From: Victivallaceae bacterium
GTDB taxonomy: Bacteria; Verrucomicrobiota; Lentisphaeria; Victivallales; Victivallaceae
Assembly: GCA_016292515.1 (NCBI GenBank)
Contig: JAEDIJ010000032.1
Location: 1 to 24,182 of the forward strand
Direction of reading: 5' to 3'
Length of the DNA: 24,182 bases
Shown: one piece after another, positions 1-7,880 of the stretch
How positions within the stretch are numbered: position 1 is the first letter of the stretch
Layout: every line of letters starts with the position of its first letter
Translations under genes and position numbers: made by a program
The notes under the pieces: generated by a model
The model's database searches: none
What the model saw: the letters and a program-made list of their open reading frames with translations, nothing else
Told to the model about the DNA's origin: nothing

Positions 1-739
1 TCCCGTCAAACGCGCCGTCGGCAAGAACTTCGAGCGCGCGGATCGTCGTGCCGGCGGGACTGGTCACCATATCGCGCAGTACGGCAGGGTGCTGACGGGT
101 TTTGAGTGCCATCAGCGCGGAACCGAGCACCGTCTGCACCGCGAGACGATAGGCGACGTCGCGCGTCAGACCTTCGGCAACACCGCCGTCGGCGAGAGCC
201 TTGATAAATTCAAAAACGTAGGCGGGACCACTGCCGGAAAGTGCCGTGACCGCATCAAGATCGGATTCTTTCACCGGCATCACGATACCGACGCTGCCCA
301 GGATTTTTTCGACCAATGCGGTATCTTCGGATGTCGCGCTCTTATCGGGAGCGTAACACGCCGCGCCGGCACCGACCAATGCGGGCGTATTGGGCATCAC
401 GCGAATCAGCCGCGCACCGGGACAAAGCGCAGAAAGTTTCGCCAGTTCCACTCCGGCGACGATCGAGATAACCAGTTTTCCCGCAAAGACTTTGGAGATC
501 GGCGCCAACGCACCGGCAAGCGTCTGGGGCTTCACCGCGATCAGCACGGTGTCGAAATCCGCCGCTTTCGCCGGATCGTCGACGCAGGAAATTTTGGTCG
601 CGGCGGAAAAACTCTGCGCCGCCGCGTCGGAAACGTCAAAAGCGGCGAGTTCCGCCGCATCGAACGCCCCCGAAGAAACCATTCCGCCGGCGATGGCAGT
701 CGCCATTTTTCCGGCACCGATAAAGAAAATTTTGCTCAT
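1..739 (-). CDS. proC: Pyrroline-5-carboxylate reductase, 3' end cut by the window
   Basis: This enzyme makes the last step of proline synthesis, the NAD(P)H-dependent reduction of 1-pyrroline-5-carboxylate to proline in the cytosol. The reading frame begins at ATG 739 with MSKIFFIGAGKMATAIAGG, the Rossmann dinucleotide-binding start of the family. Further in are AVKPQ, RVMPNTPALVGAG, the ALSGSGPAYVFEF helix of the dimer domain and DMVTSPAGTT, all typical of ProC. 246 residues are visible; the usual length is about 270, so roughly the last 25 lie outside the window. An AGGAG ribosome site sits just before the ATG. The start is 10 bp past the uppP stop, so it is probably translated from the same message as uppP. 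Identification is firm; cofactor preference was not assessed. Confidence 0.96.
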   Translation of the reverse strand, partial: MSKIFFIGAGKMATAIAGGMVSSGAFDAAELAAFDVSDAAAQSFSAATKISCVDDPAKAADFDTVLIAVKPQTLAGALAPISKVFAGKLVISIVAGVELAKLSALCPGARLIRVMPNTPALVGAGAACYAPDKSATSEDTALVEKILGSVGIVMPVKESDLDAVTALSGSGPAYVFEFIKALADGGVAEGLTRDVAYRLAVQTVLGSALMALKTRQHPAVLRDMVTSPAGTTIRALEVLADGAFDG

Positions 740-749
740 ATTGGAACTC

Positions 750-1568
750 CTATCCGGCATAACGGGAGAAATATTTGAGGATCAACAACAAACCGAGGAA
801 AAACACATACCACGAAAAATAGCAGAGTTTTCCTTTTTTGATCAATTTCACCAAAAATTGCAAGGCGATAAAGCTGACCAACGCCGACACCGTGACGGCG
901 ACGGCAAGTTGCGATGCGGAAACCGTCATCGACGACTCCGCCTTGCCTTTCAGCAAATCCACCATTTCCAGAAGCGTCGCGCCGAAAATCGCCGGCAACG
1001 CCAGCAAAAAGGAAAACGCCGCCGCCGATTCTCTTTCGATCCCGGCGAGCAATCCGGCGACGATCGTCGAACCGGAACGCGAAATACCGGGCAGGATCGC
1101 CGCGCTCTGCACCGCGCCGACGACGAGCGACTGTTTCCAGGTGATCTCTTTGATCTGCGTCGGCGGAGTTGATTTTTCCAGCAGTTTCTTTTTGCCGCTC
1201 AAACGCAACAGCGCGCCCGTGATGAGAAATCCGAATGCGATGATCGCAAGATCGCCGAACAATTTGGAGTCCAACTGAAAATGTTTGATCAATATCCCGA
1301 CCACTCCGGCGGGGATCGAACCGAGAATGACCATTCCCAAAAGATGCCATTGATCGCGGCGGAAAAATCCGATCAGCAGTTGAAAATAAAAGACGATGAT
1401 CGCCAGAAGACTCCCCGCGTGGAGCATGATCCCGAGCGTCGCGCTCTCCTCTCCCTTGAAGCCGAAAAACGCCGAAAGCACCGCGAGATGCCCCGATGAA
1501 CTCACCGGCAGAAACTCCGTCAACCCCTGGATCACGGCGAGCAAAATGACCGAAAGCCACAAACTCAT
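750..1568 (-). CDS. uppP: Undecaprenyl-diphosphatase (UppP/BacA family)
   Basis: An integral inner-membrane phosphatase that turns undecaprenyl diphosphate into the monophosphate, recycling the lipid carrier for peptidoglycan and O-antigen precursors; overproduction gives bacitracin resistance in known cases. The 272-residue protein has both family signatures: LTEFLPVSSSGHL (residues 16-28, with the conserved Glu18 and the SSSGH stretch) and PGISRSGST (160-168, with Arg164). About eight hydrophobic segments span the length, matching the usual size near 270. A longer in-frame start at 1670 exists, but ATG 1568 begins the true membrane start MSLWLSVILL, has an AGGAG site, and overlaps the stop of the upstream small gene by 4 bp (ATGA), which implies translational coupling. 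Confidence 0.96.
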   Translation of the reverse strand: MSLWLSVILLAVIQGLTEFLPVSSSGHLAVLSAFFGFKGEESATLGIMLHAGSLLAIIVFYFQLLIGFFRRDQWHLLGMVILGSIPAGVVGILIKHFQLDSKLFGDLAIIAFGFLITGALLRLSGKKKLLEKSTPPTQIKEITWKQSLVVGAVQSAAILPGISRSGSTIVAGLLAGIERESAAAFSFLLALPAIFGATLLEMVDLLKGKAESSMTVSASQLAVAVTVSALVSFIALQFLVKLIKKGKLCYFSWYVFFLGLLLILKYFSRYAG

Positions 1569-1777
1569 TTGCGGATCTCCTGATATGCCTTGTCCGCCGC
1601 CTTGTCCACGGCCTTGTTCACCGCGGCGGCGGCATCGCCATTCACCCATTGATTCCAGTAACGCAAGCAAATATCCTGAATATCTGATGGCTTCTTTTCA
1701 AATATAACGCACGCAACAATCACGCCCAAGAGGAATCCTAAAATTATTCCGATCAAGCAACCACAAGATTTGAACAT
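1565..1777 (-). CDS. Small single-pass membrane protein, 70 residues, unknown function
   Basis: No family is recognised. The N-terminus (MFKSCGC) leads straight into one hydrophobic helix at about residues 8-26, followed by a soluble tail with an Ala-rich, likely helical end (DAAAAVNKAVDKAADKAYQ). This looks like an inner-membrane anchor with a short cytosolic or periplasmic domain. Three cysteines lie at or before the helix (two) and inside it (one); no clear lipobox is seen. The gene lies between the XRE regulator (18 bp gap) and uppP, and its TGA stop overlaps the uppP ATG by 4 bp. That coupling supports it being a real gene and suggests a role with UppP, which is inference. The ribosome site is weak (AAAGG). 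Confidence 0.7.
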   Translation of the reverse strand: MFKSCGCLIGIILGFLLGVIVACVIFEKKPSDIQDICLRYWNQWVNGDAAAAVNKAVDKAADKAYQEIRK

Positions 1778-1795
1778 CGCGCTATACCTTTCTCA

Positions 1796-2659
1796 CTATT
1801 GCAAAAACTTTTCCGGCTGATAAACGATTTCGGCGACCGGCAGACGCCAGAGCGCACTTTTGCGCGATGCATTCTGCCCCGTCGGCACAAAGCGCAACCT
1901 CCCGCCGATCTCCGTTATCGTCAGCGCGGACATTTTTCTCGCGGACGATTCGCCGAGAAACACCAGTAATTTCCCCGGTGCCGCAAATCCCATTGCCGCG
2001 GCATCCAGTTCCACGGCGCACACCGCGCCGCGCGTCGAAACGCCGCAACGTACTTTTTCCCAAGCATTTCCAGCGGCAAAGTCCGCCAGAGATTCCTTTC
2101 CGTCGTAACGCGAGAGGATGTCACCGGAAATCAACGGCAGATCCGCCGCCCGGTCGGCGACTTCCAAAATCGGCGTCACCCGCCGCGTGTAGGGCTCGTC
2201 CAAATCGCCGCAGGACGCGACGTGCTGCGCGAAATCTCCCGGCAGGATCCGCGCGAGTTTTTCCGCTTCCTCCGCATTCGGCAAGGCACCGGGATCCGAT
2301 TCCAGTTTACGCAGCCGCGACGCGGATATCCCGCTCAAATTGGCGAGATTCACGACCGACAGCTTGCGGCATTGACGCGATTGATGCAACTTTCGGTTGA
2401 AAGCGGAACTCACCTCCGTTTCGCCGAGGCGGATGCGTTGCCACAGATCCCGGAGCGTCGAGATGTCGGTTTTTCCCTCCAACAACGCCGTGATCCGGTC
2501 GAAATGTTCCCGGGACGGTACCAAAATGCCGCTGATCGTCTGCGAAACCGCACTGGGGGTTATTTTCAGATGACAAGCCAGCGCATTTTGCCGTATTTTA
2601 GTTTTTTTCAACGCAGTTTTCAATTCACTGCCGAAAGCCTTGGTCAGAATCGTTTGCAT
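1796..2659 (-). CDS. XRE-type regulator with two HTH segments and a degenerate S24-like C-terminal part
   Basis: A probable DNA-binding regulator of 287 residues. Residues about 11-60 form a Cro/C1-type helix-turn-helix (recognition region ITPSAVSQTISG), and residues about 98-140 look like a second one (LANLSGISASRLRKLE). The C-terminal part, about 175-285, is rich in predicted strands and resembles the LexA/S24 sensor fold: AAAMGFAAPGKLLVF matches the usual G-[DN]-S-M...G-D-x-[LV] stretch, but alanine stands where the catalytic serine should be. If the resemblance is real it would be a non-cleaving sensor. The start is the ATG at 2659; no good Shine-Dalgarno is visible. It is the first gene before the small membrane protein, uppP and proC, so it may control them and itself. 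The HTH assignment is solid; the S24 likeness is tentative. Confidence 0.82.
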   Translation of the reverse strand: MQTILTKAFGSELKTALKKTKIRQNALACHLKITPSAVSQTISGILVPSREHFDRITALLEGKTDISTLRDLWQRIRLGETEVSSAFNRKLHQSRQCRKLSVVNLANLSGISASRLRKLESDPGALPNAEEAEKLARILPGDFAQHVASCGDLDEPYTRRVTPILEVADRAADLPLISGDILSRYDGKESLADFAAGNAWEKVRCGVSTRGAVCAVELDAAAMGFAAPGKLLVFLGESSARKMSALTITEIGGRLRFVPTGQNASRKSALWRLPVAEIVYQPEKFLQ

Positions 2660-2697
2660 ACAATTGATTTAATGAAGAGTTTTAGGTTGCTGAAAGA

Positions 2698-2726
2698 TAA
2701 GGTACTCTCTCAACCGAAAAATAGCA
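2698..2726 (-). promoter_or_regulatory. Candidate promoter of the XRE-uppP-proC operon
   Basis: Reading the minus strand, TTGCTA is followed after exactly 17 bases by TACCTT. The spacing matches the other promoters in this window, although the -10 box is weaker. The start of transcription would leave a leader of roughly 30 bases before the ATG at 2659. The -35 box touches the inverted repeat at 2725-2749. Confidence 0.45.
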
Positions 2727-2749
2727 AGTTTTTTTCGATAAAAAACTTG
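2725..2749. promoter_or_regulatory. Perfect AT-rich inverted repeat between ispD and the XRE gene
   Basis: CAAGTTTTTT at 2725-2734 and AAAAAACTTG at 2740-2749 form a perfect 10-bp inverted repeat around a 5-base spacer. It lies 8 bp past the ispD stop and upstream of the XRE gene. On the minus strand its last bases overlap TTGCTA, the possible -35 box of the XRE promoter. It could be an operator for the regulator, a weak AT-rich terminator for the ispD operon, or both. Confidence 0.5.
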
Positions 2750-2757
2750 TGAAAATT

Positions 2758-3432
2758 TCACAGAGTGAGCAATTTGCGGAGTTTTTCCAAATCTTCCGGC
2801 GTCGTCACTTTGGGATTACTGGCGTTATCCTCCAACACGGCGACGGCAAATCCCGCACGGCGCATCGCTTCCGCATCGTCGGTGACCGAAGCGTCGACCG
2901 CTCCGGCAAGCGCAGTGCGTAATTCCTGCAAATCAAAGAGTTGCGGTGTTTCAGCGCGGAACAATTCTTCGCGCACGAGGTGTTCGACGATCTTCCCTTT
3001 TTCATCGATCCGCTTGACCGTATCGACGATTTTTCTGCCGGAAATCACGCCGCAATGATTTTTTACGGCGTAATCGTAGAGCCGCATCAACTGCGCCGCG
3101 CTCCCCAAAGGACGCGCGGCATCGGCGATCGCGGCGAAAACGATACCGGGCTCCACGGCGGCAAGCCCGTTGCGCACCGATTCCGCCCGGCACGCGCCCC
3201 CCGTCGTCACCGTGACGGAAACGTCCGGCAAATAGCGACCAAGAATGTTTTCATACTCTTGCCGGTACGCCGCCGCGGCGACGAGGATCAACTGCCCCGC
3301 GACGGGGGCGTAATTGCGCAGAGAGTGGATCAAGACCGGCGCGTCGCCCAGCATTTCCAGAAGTTTGTTTTTACCGTAGCGCACCGATGAACCGCCCGCG
3401 ACGACGATGACGCCGAGATCGCGATACTTCAT
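2758..3432 (-). CDS. ispD: 2-C-methyl-D-erythritol 4-phosphate cytidylyltransferase
   Basis: The third step of the MEP isoprenoid pathway: CTP plus methylerythritol phosphate gives CDP-methylerythritol. The 224-residue protein has the nucleotide-binding start VIVVAGGSSVRYGKNK (8-23), a variant of the usual AAG-G-R-G-PK loop, then ADAARP (103-108), VDTVKRID (136-143), the substrate-side stretch RAETPQLF (159-166) and VTDDAEA (183-189), in the expected order and at the normal length. A longer in-frame start at 3507 lacks family sequence; ATG 3432 overlaps the TGA of the Sel1 gene by 4 bp (ATGA), which fixes the start and suggests coupling. It is the last gene of the guaB-skp-lpxD-sel1-ispD run. 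IspD supplies precursors for undecaprenyl phosphate, which UppP in the next operon recycles. Confidence 0.94.
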   Translation of the reverse strand: MKYRDLGVIVVAGGSSVRYGKNKLLEMLGDAPVLIHSLRNYAPVAGQLILVAAAAYRQEYENILGRYLPDVSVTVTTGGACRAESVRNGLAAVEPGIVFAAIADAARPLGSAAQLMRLYDYAVKNHCGVISGRKIVDTVKRIDEKGKIVEHLVREELFRAETPQLFDLQELRTALAGAVDASVTDDAEAMRRAGFAVAVLEDNASNPKVTTPEDLEKLRKLLTL

Positions 3433-4733
3433 TTTGAGATCTCCTGATTTTCCTCGAACCACTTTGCCGCGGCGATGTCGCCGGATCTGGCGGCGCGCCG
3501 CATCCACTCGATGCCGAAACTTTTGTTGCTTTTGACGCCGCGGCCGAGCAACAAGGCGATGCCGGTTTCCCGCATTGCTCCCGGATGCCCGGCAAAGGCG
3601 GCGGTGCGGAACCAGTAAAAAGCCCCTTCCGGATCCGGCGTAACGCCCTGCCCGTCCCGGAAAACGATCCCCAGAAGATATTGCCCCTCCGGATCGCCGG
3701 CGCGCGCGCTGCGTTCAAAAAGTTCCAGTGCTTCATTCAGATCTTTTTCCACGCCGATCCCCGCGCTGTAACAGATGCCGAGCTCTCTCCACGCGGGCGG
3801 GTACTGCATCAAAGCGGCGCGCTCGAACAATTTGACCGCCGCCGCCGGGTCGTGCGGCAACGCCTCGCCGAGCAGAAGGATTTTTCCCATCCTCACCATC
3901 GCCCGCGGCGAATTTTTGGCGACCGCCTGCTCCAAAAGCGACAAGGCCCTTTCGGAATTGCGGGCGCAACCGAAACCGTCGTCGAGTGCGATACTCAACC
4001 GCGCCATCGCCTCGGGATCGCCGGTCGCCGCGAGGGTCTCCAATTCCGAAACCGCTTTCTGCATATCGGGAACGCCGCCGATACCGTCCTGCAATACGGT
4101 GACATAAAGCAGACGGCTCTCGATCGGACAACGGGCATTCTGAACGGCTTTTTCGAGATAAAGACGGATCTTTTCGCCGTTCTTTTCCCGCAGTTTCGGG
4201 TCTTTGTAATAGATTCCGGCAAGGATCGTCTGCGCCGGCATAACATTTTGCGCGGCAAGCGTTTCCAGAATTCCAAGTGCCTTTTCCGGTTGAGCGGGCA
4301 ACTCCGCGAAGCGTCCCGCCTCGTTTTCTTCTCCGGGAACTCCGGTGTAGGTGAGTGCCGCCAGATGAGCGCGCGCATCGGGAATGCGATCCGCCGCGCG
4401 CTCCAAGCAGAAATAAGCCATCCGGCGGCTTTGGGGGGCACCCCAACCGTTCAGATAACACATTCCGAGATTGAAAATCGCTTCCGGATGATCCTGATCC
4501 GCGGCAAGCCGGAACCAGTAGACGGCAAGTTGCAAATTGACATTGCGGTTCCGACCGAAAAAGAATTCGTAGCCGAGTTTCAGTTGGGCATTGGCGTCGC
4601 CTTTTTGGGCGGCTTCGCGCAAACTTTCAGACGGGATCTCTCCGGCGGCGGCGCAAAAAGTCCACGCCGCCGCGCAGGCGAGCAAAATCCTACTTTTTCT
4701 TAAGTTCTTCAACTTCGGCTTGAAGCGCTTCAA
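3429..4733 (-). CDS. Exported Sel1-repeat (TPR-like) protein
   Basis: A helical solenoid protein of up to 434 residues. After a basic N-terminus and a hydrophobic stretch (ILLACAAAWTFCAAA, about 16-30, likely signal peptide with cleavage near 30) the rest is about ten Sel1-like repeats with the pattern A...LG..Y..G.G...D...A..WF..AA, for example AIFNLGMCYLNGWG, AWRELGICYSAGIGV and GQYLLGIVFRDGQGV. Such proteins are adaptors for protein complexes; the partner is unknown. The longest frame starts at TTG 4733, 44 bp inside lpxD; TTG 4712 (seven residues later) and TTG 4685 are also possible. None has a strong ribosome site, so the start is unsettled. Its stop overlaps the ispD start. The setting among lpxD and skp suggests an envelope role, which is inference. 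Confidence 0.85.
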   Translation of the reverse strand: MKRFKPKLKNLRKSRILLACAAAWTFCAAAGEIPSESLREAAQKGDANAQLKLGYEFFFGRNRNVNLQLAVYWFRLAADQDHPEAIFNLGMCYLNGWGAPQSRRMAYFCLERAADRIPDARAHLAALTYTGVPGEENEAGRFAELPAQPEKALGILETLAAQNVMPAQTILAGIYYKDPKLREKNGEKIRLYLEKAVQNARCPIESRLLYVTVLQDGIGGVPDMQKAVSELETLAATGDPEAMARLSIALDDGFGCARNSERALSLLEQAVAKNSPRAMVRMGKILLLGEALPHDPAAAVKLFERAALMQYPPAWRELGICYSAGIGVEKDLNEALELFERSARAGDPEGQYLLGIVFRDGQGVTPDPEGAFYWFRTAAFAGHPGAMRETGIALLLGRGVKSNKSFGIEWMRRAARSGDIAAAKWFEENQEISK

Positions 4734-5733
4734 ATTTTTTGGTCAGCCGTTCCAGACGCGAGGGCGCGGTGAAACGCCACATATAATCGTGCTGGGATTC
4801 CGCCGGGGTACCGAGCGCGATCGCGCCCGCAGGCAGACTCTTTTGCACGTTGCTGGTACCGGCGACCTGAACACCGTCGCCGATCACCGTATGACCGTTG
4901 ATACCGGCACGACCGCCGAGAACGACGCCGCGGCCGAGTTCGGCACTGCCGGCGACGGCACTCTGCCCCACCATGATACAGCTTTCTCCGATGATCACAT
5001 TGTGGGCGACCATCACGAGGTTGTCGATCTTGGCATTGCTCTTGATCCAGGTGCGGCCGAAACGGGCGCGGTCGATCGTCGTGTTGGCGCCGATCTCGAC
5101 GTCGTCGTCGATCTGGACGAAACCGGTCTGCGGCACTTTGGCAAGTCCCTGCGGAGTCGGATAGAAACCGAAACCGTCGCCGCCGATCACGACTCCGGGA
5201 TGAATGATCGTCTTATTGCCGATCCGGCAACGGTACATCACGGTGACATTGGGATAAAGCAACGTGTCCGCGCCGATTTTCACCTGATGCCCGATATAGC
5301 ATCCGGCACCGATCACCGTGCGGTCGCCGATCTCGGCGCCCTCCTCGATGACGGCGTTGGCGCCGATGGAAACGTCCGCGCCGAGCTTGACCGAAGGATC
5401 GACCACCGCCGAGGGATGGACTCCGACTTTGAATTTCGGCGGTTCTTCCGCAAAAACGGCGACGACCTTGCTGAATGCGAGATCGACGTTGTCGCAGACG
5501 ACGAGCGTACGCGTCGAAGTGTCGGTACCGGCAAGTTCCTTGCAGACGAGGACGACCCCCGCCGGAGAAGCCTCCAACTGCTTCTGATAGCGTTTGTTGG
5601 AAACAAAACTCAAATCACCGGCTCCGGCGTGACGGATGCCCTCGACGCGGCTGATCGCGCGATTGGCGTCGCCCTTGATTTCGCCGCCGACGATCTCGGC
5701 GACCTGACTGGCGGTAAGCGTCAATTCTTTCAT
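4690..5733 (-). CDS. lpxD: UDP-3-O-acylglucosamine N-acyltransferase
   Basis: Third step of lipid A synthesis: N-acylation of UDP-3-O-(3-hydroxyacyl)glucosamine with hydroxyacyl-ACP in the cytosol. The 347-residue protein has the LpxD order: a small N-terminal uridine-binding domain (VEGIRHAGAGDLSFVSNKRY, 30-49), a long left-handed beta helix of hexapeptide repeats (about 105-310, such as VSIGANAVIEEGAEIG), the GGDGFGF loop (184-190), and VAHNVIIGE with His244 as the likely catalytic base, then a C-terminal coiled helix (RLTKKFEALQAEVEELKKK). A clear AAGGAGAT site precedes ATG 5733. The skp-lpxD order is the same as in proteobacteria; fabZ and lpxA are not next to it here. Very likely functional and evidence of an outer membrane with lipid A. 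Confidence 0.97.
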   Translation of the reverse strand: MKELTLTASQVAEIVGGEIKGDANRAISRVEGIRHAGAGDLSFVSNKRYQKQLEASPAGVVLVCKELAGTDTSTRTLVVCDNVDLAFSKVVAVFAEEPPKFKVGVHPSAVVDPSVKLGADVSIGANAVIEEGAEIGDRTVIGAGCYIGHQVKIGADTLLYPNVTVMYRCRIGNKTIIHPGVVIGGDGFGFYPTPQGLAKVPQTGFVQIDDDVEIGANTTIDRARFGRTWIKSNAKIDNLVMVAHNVIIGESCIMVGQSAVAGSAELGRGVVLGGRAGINGHTVIGDGVQVAGTSNVQKSLPAGAIALGTPAESQHDYMWRFTAPSRLERLTKKFEALQAEVEELKKK

Positions 5734-5749
5734 CGGGAAATCTCCTTGT

Positions 5750-6346
5750 TTATTTCTTTTCCTGCGCTGCCGGCGCGGGATGCGCGACCGGACGGGTGCG
5801 GTTGAGTTCCTGGATCACCGATTCCGTAATGTCGTTCCCCTTGGGAAAAACGAGCACGACCGGCTGATCGTTGGTCGTTTTGCCGGAAACGTCAAAAACA
5901 AAGGCATATCCTTCGGCGGCGGCGCGGCGGCGGATCTCCTGCTGGATATCCGCCATGATCTCGCCCCGCTTTTTCGTTTCCAGATTGCGCATATCCTGCG
6001 TGCGGGCGCGGACGTAGAGTTCGATCTCCGCTTTTTTCTCGTTGACCGCGGCATTGGCTTGGGTCGCGAGTTTTTCCGCATCTTCGCGCTCCTTGTCGGA
6101 AAGCGCGATGTTGAGCGCGTTGGAGCGCGTCGTCCGCGCCTTTTCGACCGCCACATCGAGCTGTTCATTCAAGCGGGCGAGATAGGAACGGTAACTTTCC
6201 GCCTGCTGTTTGATCGCGTCTTCGGCGATCCGGCTCTTGTAGTATTCCCGGAAAACTTTTTCGAGATCGACCAGCGCGATCCGGTCGACCGCCGACAGCG
6301 AAAAGCAGACGCACAGTGCCGCAAGCCACACAAAAAGACGTTTCAT
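5750..6346 (-). CDS. skp: OmpH/Skp-family periplasmic chaperone
   Basis: A 198-residue exported protein of the Skp (OmpH) family, which holds unfolded outer-membrane proteins in the periplasm on their way to the BAM complex. MKRLFVWLAALCVCFSLSA is a clear signal peptide with likely cleavage after Ala19. The mature part opens with a strand IALVDLEKVFREYYKS, the family start, then a long charged coiled coil (about 40-130, EKARTTRSN, EREDAEKLATQ), and closes with GYAFVFDVSGKT, the second half of the Skp body. The tail is Pro/Ala/Lys-rich. It lies 16 bp downstream of the guaB stop and 16 bp upstream of lpxD, the classical partner gene. A GGAG site precedes ATG 6346. Confidence 0.92.
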   Translation of the reverse strand: MKRLFVWLAALCVCFSLSAVDRIALVDLEKVFREYYKSRIAEDAIKQQAESYRSYLARLNEQLDVAVEKARTTRSNALNIALSDKEREDAEKLATQANAAVNEKKAEIELYVRARTQDMRNLETKKRGEIMADIQQEIRRRAAAEGYAFVFDVSGKTTNDQPVVLVFPKGNDITESVIQELNRTRPVAHPAPAAQEKK

Positions 6347-6361
6347 CGGACAACTCCGGTT

Positions 6362-7855
6362 TTAGTGGCTGGTATAGTTCGGGGCATCCTTGGTCACGAC
6401 GACGTCGTGGGGATGCGCTTCGCGCAACGCGGCACTGCTGACGCGGACGAAACGCGCCTTTTCGTGGAGCTCCTCGATGTTGTGCGAACCGCAATAGCCG
6501 AGGCTGTAACGCAAGCCGCCGACGAACTGGTGGATCACATTGCGCACCTCGCCGCGGAAAGGCACCATCGCTTCGATGCCCTGCGGCACGATGTCGGCGT
6601 CGTTGTCGACGTCGTCCTGACCGTAACGCTCGCGGCTGCCCGCATTGGCTTTCATCGCTTCGAGACTGCCCATTCCGCGGTAGGCGACGTAACTGCGTCC
6701 CTGATGGAGGACGACTTCGCCGTTGCTTTCGCTGGTACCGGCGAGCACCGATCCCATCATCACGCACGAAGCACCGACCGCGAGCGCCTTGGCGACGTCG
6801 CCGGAAAGCTTGATGCCGCCGTCGGCGATCACCGGGAGATCCTTGGGAACCATTTTGCAGGCGTTGTAGATCGCCGTGACCTGCGGCACGCCGACGCCCG
6901 CGACGACGCGGGTCGTGCAGATCGAACCGGGTCCGATACCGACTTTGATGCCGTCGGCACCCGCGTCGGCAAGCGCCTTGGCGGCTTCGCCGGTCGCGAT
7001 GTTGCCGGCGACGACGTCGATTTTGTCGCCGTAAGTCTTTTTGATCAGTTTCAAGGTGTCGATCACGCCTTTGCTGTGACCGTGCGCCGTGTCGAGCACC
7101 AAAACGTCGCAACCGGCGTTGTAGAGTGCCTCGATGCGCTTTTCATCATAGGGACCGACCGCGGCGGCGACGCGCAGACGGTGATCCGCGTCGCGGTTGT
7201 AATCGGGGGTGTCGCGCTCGATGAGACTGCGGACGTCGGCGTAGCTGAAAATGCCTTTGAGATGCCCCGCGGCATCGACCATCGGCAGTTTGCCGATCTT
7301 GTTTTCGCGCATGATCCGGTAGGCGTCGTTGATCGACGTCGATTCGGACGAGGTGATCAATTCGCGCGACATCACGTCGGCGATTTTAAGTTTGTAGTCG
7401 CTCAAAAACTTGATGTCGCGGCTGGTGATGATGCCGACCAGGACATTGTTTTCGTCGACGATCGGAAATCCGGTGAAAGAATAATTCTTGCGCTTGCGCT
7501 CTTTCATCATTTCGGCGATCGTCTGATCGGGACGGAAAGTAACCGGAGAATCGATCCTGCCGTTGAGGTAGGATTTGACCGTGCGGACTTCCTCCGCCTG
7601 CGCTTCGGCGGTGAGATTTTTGTGAATGACGCCGATGCCGCCGAGACGCGCCATCGCGATCGCCATCCGGCTCTCGGTAACGGTATCCATCGCCGCGCTG
7701 ACGAACGGCACGTTGAGCGAAATGTTGCGTGAGAATTTGGTGCGTACATCGGTGTCGTGCGGCAAAAAGTCCGCGTAGAGCGTCACGAGGGAAATATCAT
7801 CGAATGTGATCCCCTCATAGGGAAACGCCGCCATAAATTCATCAATAAAACGCAT
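6362..7855 (-). CDS. guaB: IMP dehydrogenase
   Basis: The NAD-dependent step from IMP to XMP that commits purine flux to GMP. The 497-residue protein is full length. After the N-terminal barrel start (TFDDISLVTL, FVSAAMDTVTESRMAIAMA) come two CBS domains, about 103-157 and 160-217, typical of allosteric nucleotide control. The barrel then resumes with the catalytic loop GIGPGSICTTRVVAGVGVPQ (Cys313), GGIKLSGDVAKALAVGA and YRGMGSLEAM. A 24-residue longer frame starts at 7927, but ATG 7855 has an excellent AGGAGG site and the family N-terminus. It is first in the run guaB-skp-lpxD-sel1-ispD; a promoter and a nested palindrome lie just upstream. Confidence 0.98.
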   Translation of the reverse strand: MRFIDEFMAAFPYEGITFDDISLVTLYADFLPHDTDVRTKFSRNISLNVPFVSAAMDTVTESRMAIAMARLGGIGVIHKNLTAEAQAEEVRTVKSYLNGRIDSPVTFRPDQTIAEMMKERKRKNYSFTGFPIVDENNVLVGIITSRDIKFLSDYKLKIADVMSRELITSSESTSINDAYRIMRENKIGKLPMVDAAGHLKGIFSYADVRSLIERDTPDYNRDADHRLRVAAAVGPYDEKRIEALYNAGCDVLVLDTAHGHSKGVIDTLKLIKKTYGDKIDVVAGNIATGEAAKALADAGADGIKVGIGPGSICTTRVVAGVGVPQVTAIYNACKMVPKDLPVIADGGIKLSGDVAKALAVGASCVMMGSVLAGTSESNGEVVLHQGRSYVAYRGMGSLEAMKANAGSRERYGQDDVDNDADIVPQGIEAMVPFRGEVRNVIHQFVGGLRYSLGYCGSHNIEELHEKARFVRVSSAALREAHPHDVVVTKDAPNYTSH

Positions 7856-7880
7856 TTTTTCCTCCTGCTGTTTTGTCGTT

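Noticed and set aside
5780..7732. A 650-codon open frame on the plus strand
   Set aside because: It runs opposite to skp and guaB and has no domain sequence; it reflects codon bias of the real genes.
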